Positions 7,301 through 8,351 of a stretch of DNA of 8,351 nt are shown here, one piece after another (positions within the stretch are counted from its first letter, which is position 1; every line of letters starts with the position of its first letter). The position numbers were made by a program, and so were the translations under genes. The stretch spans positions 1 through 8,351 of the forward strand of contig JALXCG010000098.1 in assembly GCA_026991065.1 (NCBI GenBank), written 5' to 3'. The DNA is from JALXCG01 sp026991065 [NCBI: Gemmatimonadota bacterium] (GTDB taxonomy: Bacteria; GCA-2686955). The notes beneath the pieces are model-generated. The model searched no databases. It was not told where the DNA came from and worked only from the letters and a program-made list of their open reading frames with translations.

Positions 7301-8351
7301 GATGTAGATGCCGTAGCTGCTGGCGTGCGCGATCGTGCAGTCCTGAATGACGGGAGCGGGATCCGCATAGGAGTTGAAATTCAGGTAGATGATCCCGCGC
7401 TCATCCCCATAGTAGGTGTAATAGCCCCCGTAGCGGATGTCGGCGTGAACCAGGCGGCTGCCGGCGCCGTTGCTGAAGTTGAGGCGCCACCAATCTCCGC
7501 TGGCGGGAGAACTGGTGTCTCCGTCACCATTGGTATCCCCGGCTGCCGTGTCGTCCTTGTATGACGTGAACACGATCGGAGCATCAACGCTCCCTTCCGC
7601 AAGCAGCGTTCCGTTGGTCTGAATGCTGGTCCGCGCACTGAACTTGATCACCGAGCCTTCAGCGAGCGTCAGCGTGACCCCGTCCGGAATTGTGAGCGTC
7701 GTATAGACCATCACCAGCGGCCAGGTGGAAAAGTCCGGCCAGGTGGCCGACGTGCTGAGTTGACCACCCAGGGTCTCATAACCCCGCCCGTTCGGATAAG
7801 AGTAGCTGTTCGCGGTGATTCGCCGAACATCCTCGGCGTGGATGCGGATCGGGAATGCCCCGGTTCCGCCAAAGCTGTTGCCCGAGAGGGCCGCCAGCGC
7901 GCCCGAGCCATTTTGGGTGTAGAGCCCGTAGTCGGTGTTGCCGGTGGTGGTGTTGCCGGTAATCGACGCCCCCGAGCCGTAGACATAGATCGCGTAGCTG
8001 GTTGCATCGGCAAACGTGTTGTCCGTCACCGGACTGGCGGAGCGCACATAGACCCCTTTCGGGACCGTGAACTGATTCTGCGCGACATTCGGCAGGAGCG
8101 AGGTTGAGGTGTTGTATACCGCCCAGTTCGGACAATCGTTGAAGCTATTCGATATGATTTGGGGCTCGCTGGCGGAGGAGCCTTCGATGTAGATGCCGTA
8201 GCTGCTGGCGTGCGCGATCGTGCAGTCCTGAATGACGGGAGCGGGATCCGCATAGGAGTTGAAATTCAGGTAGATGATCCCGCGCTCATCCCCATAGTAG
8301 GTGTAATAGCCCCCGTAGCGGATGTCGGCGTGAACCAGGCGGCTGCCGGCG
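4313..8351 (-). CDS. Large secreted parallel beta-helix repeat protein, paralog of the + strand gene, with type IX-type sorting domain (5' end outside window)
   Basis: The frame is open from the right edge to the TAA at 4315-4313, giving 1345 visible residues. The GTG at 8047-8045 is inside a repeat (GVYVRSAS) and is not a real start. Residues 1-203 are part of a module; 204-498 and 499-791 are complete modules beginning WPDFS. Residues 792-1020 are a terminal module beginning WRSLG with CWWG at 982-985. Residues 1021-1128 are an Ig-like domain (IPRGG...VPVGLYTLEAQAFDG), and about 1129-1253 a hydrophilic linker. Residues 1254-1345 are a sorting tail with PNPFNP at 1263-1268, IYDAAGHLVRTLVDG, VRWDGRSDSG and terminal RMLLVK. 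Domain order matches the + strand gene throughout, but the internal modules carry a family-specific YYTYYGDxRGxIYLNFN segment. Two modules share a perfect 413-base DNA repeat. The protein is probably exported by type IX secretion. Function is unknown and no active site is recognisable. Confidence 0.95.
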   Translation of the reverse strand, partial: AGSRLVHADIRYGGYYTYYGDERGIIYLNFNSYADPAPVIQDCTIAHASSYGIYIEGSSASEPQIISNSFNDCPNWAVYNTSTSLLPNVAQNQFTVPKGVYVRSASPVTDNTFADATSYAIYVYGSGASITGNTTTGNTDYGLYTQNGSGALAALSGNSFGGTGAFPIRIHAEDVRRITANSYSYPNGRGYETLGGQLSTSATWPDFSTWPLVMVYTTLTIPDGVTLTLAEGSVIKFSARTSIQTNGTLLAEGSVDAPIVFTSYKDDTAAGDTNGDGDTSSPASGDWWRLNFSNGAGSRLVHADIRYGGYYTYYGDERGIIYLNFNSYADPAPVIQDCTIAHASSYGIYIEGSSASEPQIISNSFNDCPNWAVYNTSTSLLPNVAQNQFTVPKGVYVRSASPVTDNTFADATSYAIYVYGSGASITGNTTTGTTNYGLYTQNGSGALGAFSGNSFGGTGAFPVRVHADDIRHLTLNSFDCPAARGYETIGGTLNASTTWPDFSSLPLVMVYSHVTVPSGISLQLTEGSVVKFSARTSFTVSGTLLAEGTAVAPIVFTSYKDDTVAGDTNGDEGSSTPAAGDWWRLNFTNGTGSRLDHTQIRYGGYYTYYGDDRGVIYLNFNELADPAPVIQNSTIEHSSHYGVYVEGSSTSTPLIAANTFSTCPSWAVYNSSTTILPNITGNQFTGPYGVYVRSASPVTNNTFTDATNYAIYIYGTGSTVTGNTTTGDTEWGIYTQSGSIASFVGNSFSGTGDSPVRLNPNDVRWLSSNTFDWPLAKSYRVIGGTIENNATWRSLGVPYVIDGSVTIASGDTLTIDAGVLIKMNRYGWTVNGGLIAAGDPGLPVVFTSIHDDAWGGDTNGNDAATSPNPGDWYHISFPSAGSFGDLRFTNIEYAGYSSGYGLYAHDNDPVFADGVIRKCSTYGAYLDNSAAHFERSSITESPQGVYCRNGSAAVLSNCNIENNSTWGVYNQDSGVEILAENCWWGDASGPYNATANPSGNGDNVSDHVDFSPWRDIEYTANAVVVQLTPFQSIIPRGGTGDFKEVLANTSAEEVSFTHRFRVLDGAGDPFHTFQSTPVTLAAGESRTYLYSMKVPNGVPVGLYTLEAQAFDGPTELDSDSFGVEVIDLAANSPGGNQKSSGAIEKEKDTTDGHGQRLDGDSTRNGGAIEGGQRRGRTARAVTTTSSQGATLYEGDGFMLILNQMESTIFGRIPVAENERVLVSHAGERAGDSAAEDVATDHPELNQGRPPLPEAHFGMAPAAPNPFNPSTRLQFSLEEPGMVQLRIYDAAGHLVRTLVDGEEPAGYHAVRWDGRSDSGSAVPSGVYTALLVAGEKRALQRMLLVK
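4316..4591 (-). other. C-terminal type IX secretion-type sorting domain (- strand gene)
   Basis: Reading on the - strand, the tail starts AHFGMAPAAPNPFNP (PNPFNP at 4564-4547). It continues LQFSLEE, QLRIYDAAGHLVRTLVDG, YHAVRWDGRSDSG, SGVYTALLVAG, and ends RMLLVK before the stop. It shares strand order and key residues with the tail of the + strand gene and is closer to the family consensus (RTLVDG, WDGRSDSG). Confidence 0.85.
5290..5977 (-). other. Terminal beta-helix module with CWWG cap (- strand gene)
   Basis: This module opens WRSLGVPYVIDGSVTI, carries GGDTNGNDAATSP, then YAGYSSGYGLYAH. It has cysteine-bearing rungs (RKCSTYGAY, VYCRNG, SNCNIENN) and the cap NCWWGDASGPYNAT, then NPSGNGD, NVSDHVDFSPW. 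It matches the terminal module of the + strand gene in order and cysteine use. That gene shares 22 identical bases in this cap region, lying as an inverted pair at 2443-2464 and 5344-5365. Confidence 0.8.
7054..7466 (-). repeat. Perfect direct repeat, copy 1 (413 bases)
   Basis: Compared base by base with 7939-8351, I find no difference in 413 bases, synonymous positions included. On the low-coordinate side the identity stops at a mismatch at 7053 (7938), with another at 7048 (7933). On the other side it is limited only by the window edge. It encodes the end of the GDWW/IRYGGYY segment and most helix rungs of one module. Confidence 0.95.
7939..8351 (-). repeat. Perfect direct repeat, copy 2 (413 bases, cut by window edge)
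   Basis: This is the second copy of the 7054-7466 sequence, 885 bases away and in the same reading frame. It runs to the last base of the window, so its real length is at least 413 bases. Confidence 0.95.

Larger units (their letters stand above)
5978..8351 (-). repeat. Tandem 295-codon beta-helix modules of the - strand gene
   Basis: Two complete modules (7741-6857 and 6856-5978) and one partial module (8351-7742) lie head to tail. Shared anchors fall at exact steps. The GVYVRSASPVT anchor recurs twice at 885 bases. The WPDF tryptophan codons at 7741 and 6856 are 885 apart. The DTNGD loops start at 7537, 6652 and 5782 (885, then 870 into the terminal module). Each module runs WPDFS, LVMVY, KFSARTS, GTLLAEG, PIVFTSYKDDT, AGDTNGD, GDWWRLNF, IRYGGYYTYYGD, then rungs ending in YGxYTQ. 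Strict length conservation suggests the array exchanges whole units. Confidence 0.9.

Noticed and set aside
8045-8047. GTG as start of the - gene
   Set aside because: It is the Val of GVYVRSAS inside a tandem module; the frame stays open with identical module sequence up to the right edge.
5978-8351. CRISPR array or transposon repeats as an explanation for the direct repeats
   Set aside because: The repeats are 885 bases long, in frame, and encode beta-helix modules; there are no short repeat-spacer units, inverted ends or transposase.

Overview
This window holds the 3' parts of two very large, convergent, paralogous genes for secreted repeat proteins. They are separated by a 640-base non-coding gap. 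The + strand gene fills bases 1-3672 and the - strand gene fills 8351-4313. Both run off the window, so neither N-terminus, signal peptide nor promoter is visible. No other convincing protein gene, tRNA, rRNA, mobile element or CRISPR array is present.

The two proteins share one architecture. From N to C they have several modules of about 295-310 residues, each an entry segment with an Asp-rich DxNxDG-type loop followed by right-handed parallel beta-helix rungs. A last, distinct module follows, capped by a CWWGDASGPY motif. Then come an Ig-like domain, a poorly conserved hydrophilic linker, and a C-terminal domain of about 90 residues that starts APAAPNPFNP and ends LMLVK or MLLVK. That C-terminal domain matches the type IX secretion (Por secretion / FlgD-Ig-like) sorting tails. 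Tails of this form, in GC-rich DNA, suggest a Gram-negative member of the Fibrobacterota-Chlorobi-Bacteroidota superphylum or a related candidate phylum (Eisenbacteria-, Krumholzibacteria- or Latescibacteria-like). The taxon is an inference. The proteins are probably secreted or surface-attached; their ligand or activity cannot be read from the sequence.

The most notable feature is in the - strand gene. Bases 7054-7466 recur without a mismatch at 7939-8351, exactly 885 bases (295 codons) away, while the flanking sequence of the same modules is clearly diverged. This points to very recent in-frame module duplication or gene conversion. More broadly, internal modules resemble their neighbours in the same protein more than those of the paralog, while the terminal modules and tails resemble each other across the two genes. 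The pair therefore appears to have duplicated first and then expanded its modules independently.

The gap (3673-4312) is rich in inverted repeats. Just after the + gene stop lie a 13-bp hairpin and an interleaved A-B-A'-B' pair of long stems that would compete with each other. A further hairpin followed by a T-run at 4241-4277 looks like a + strand intrinsic terminator.
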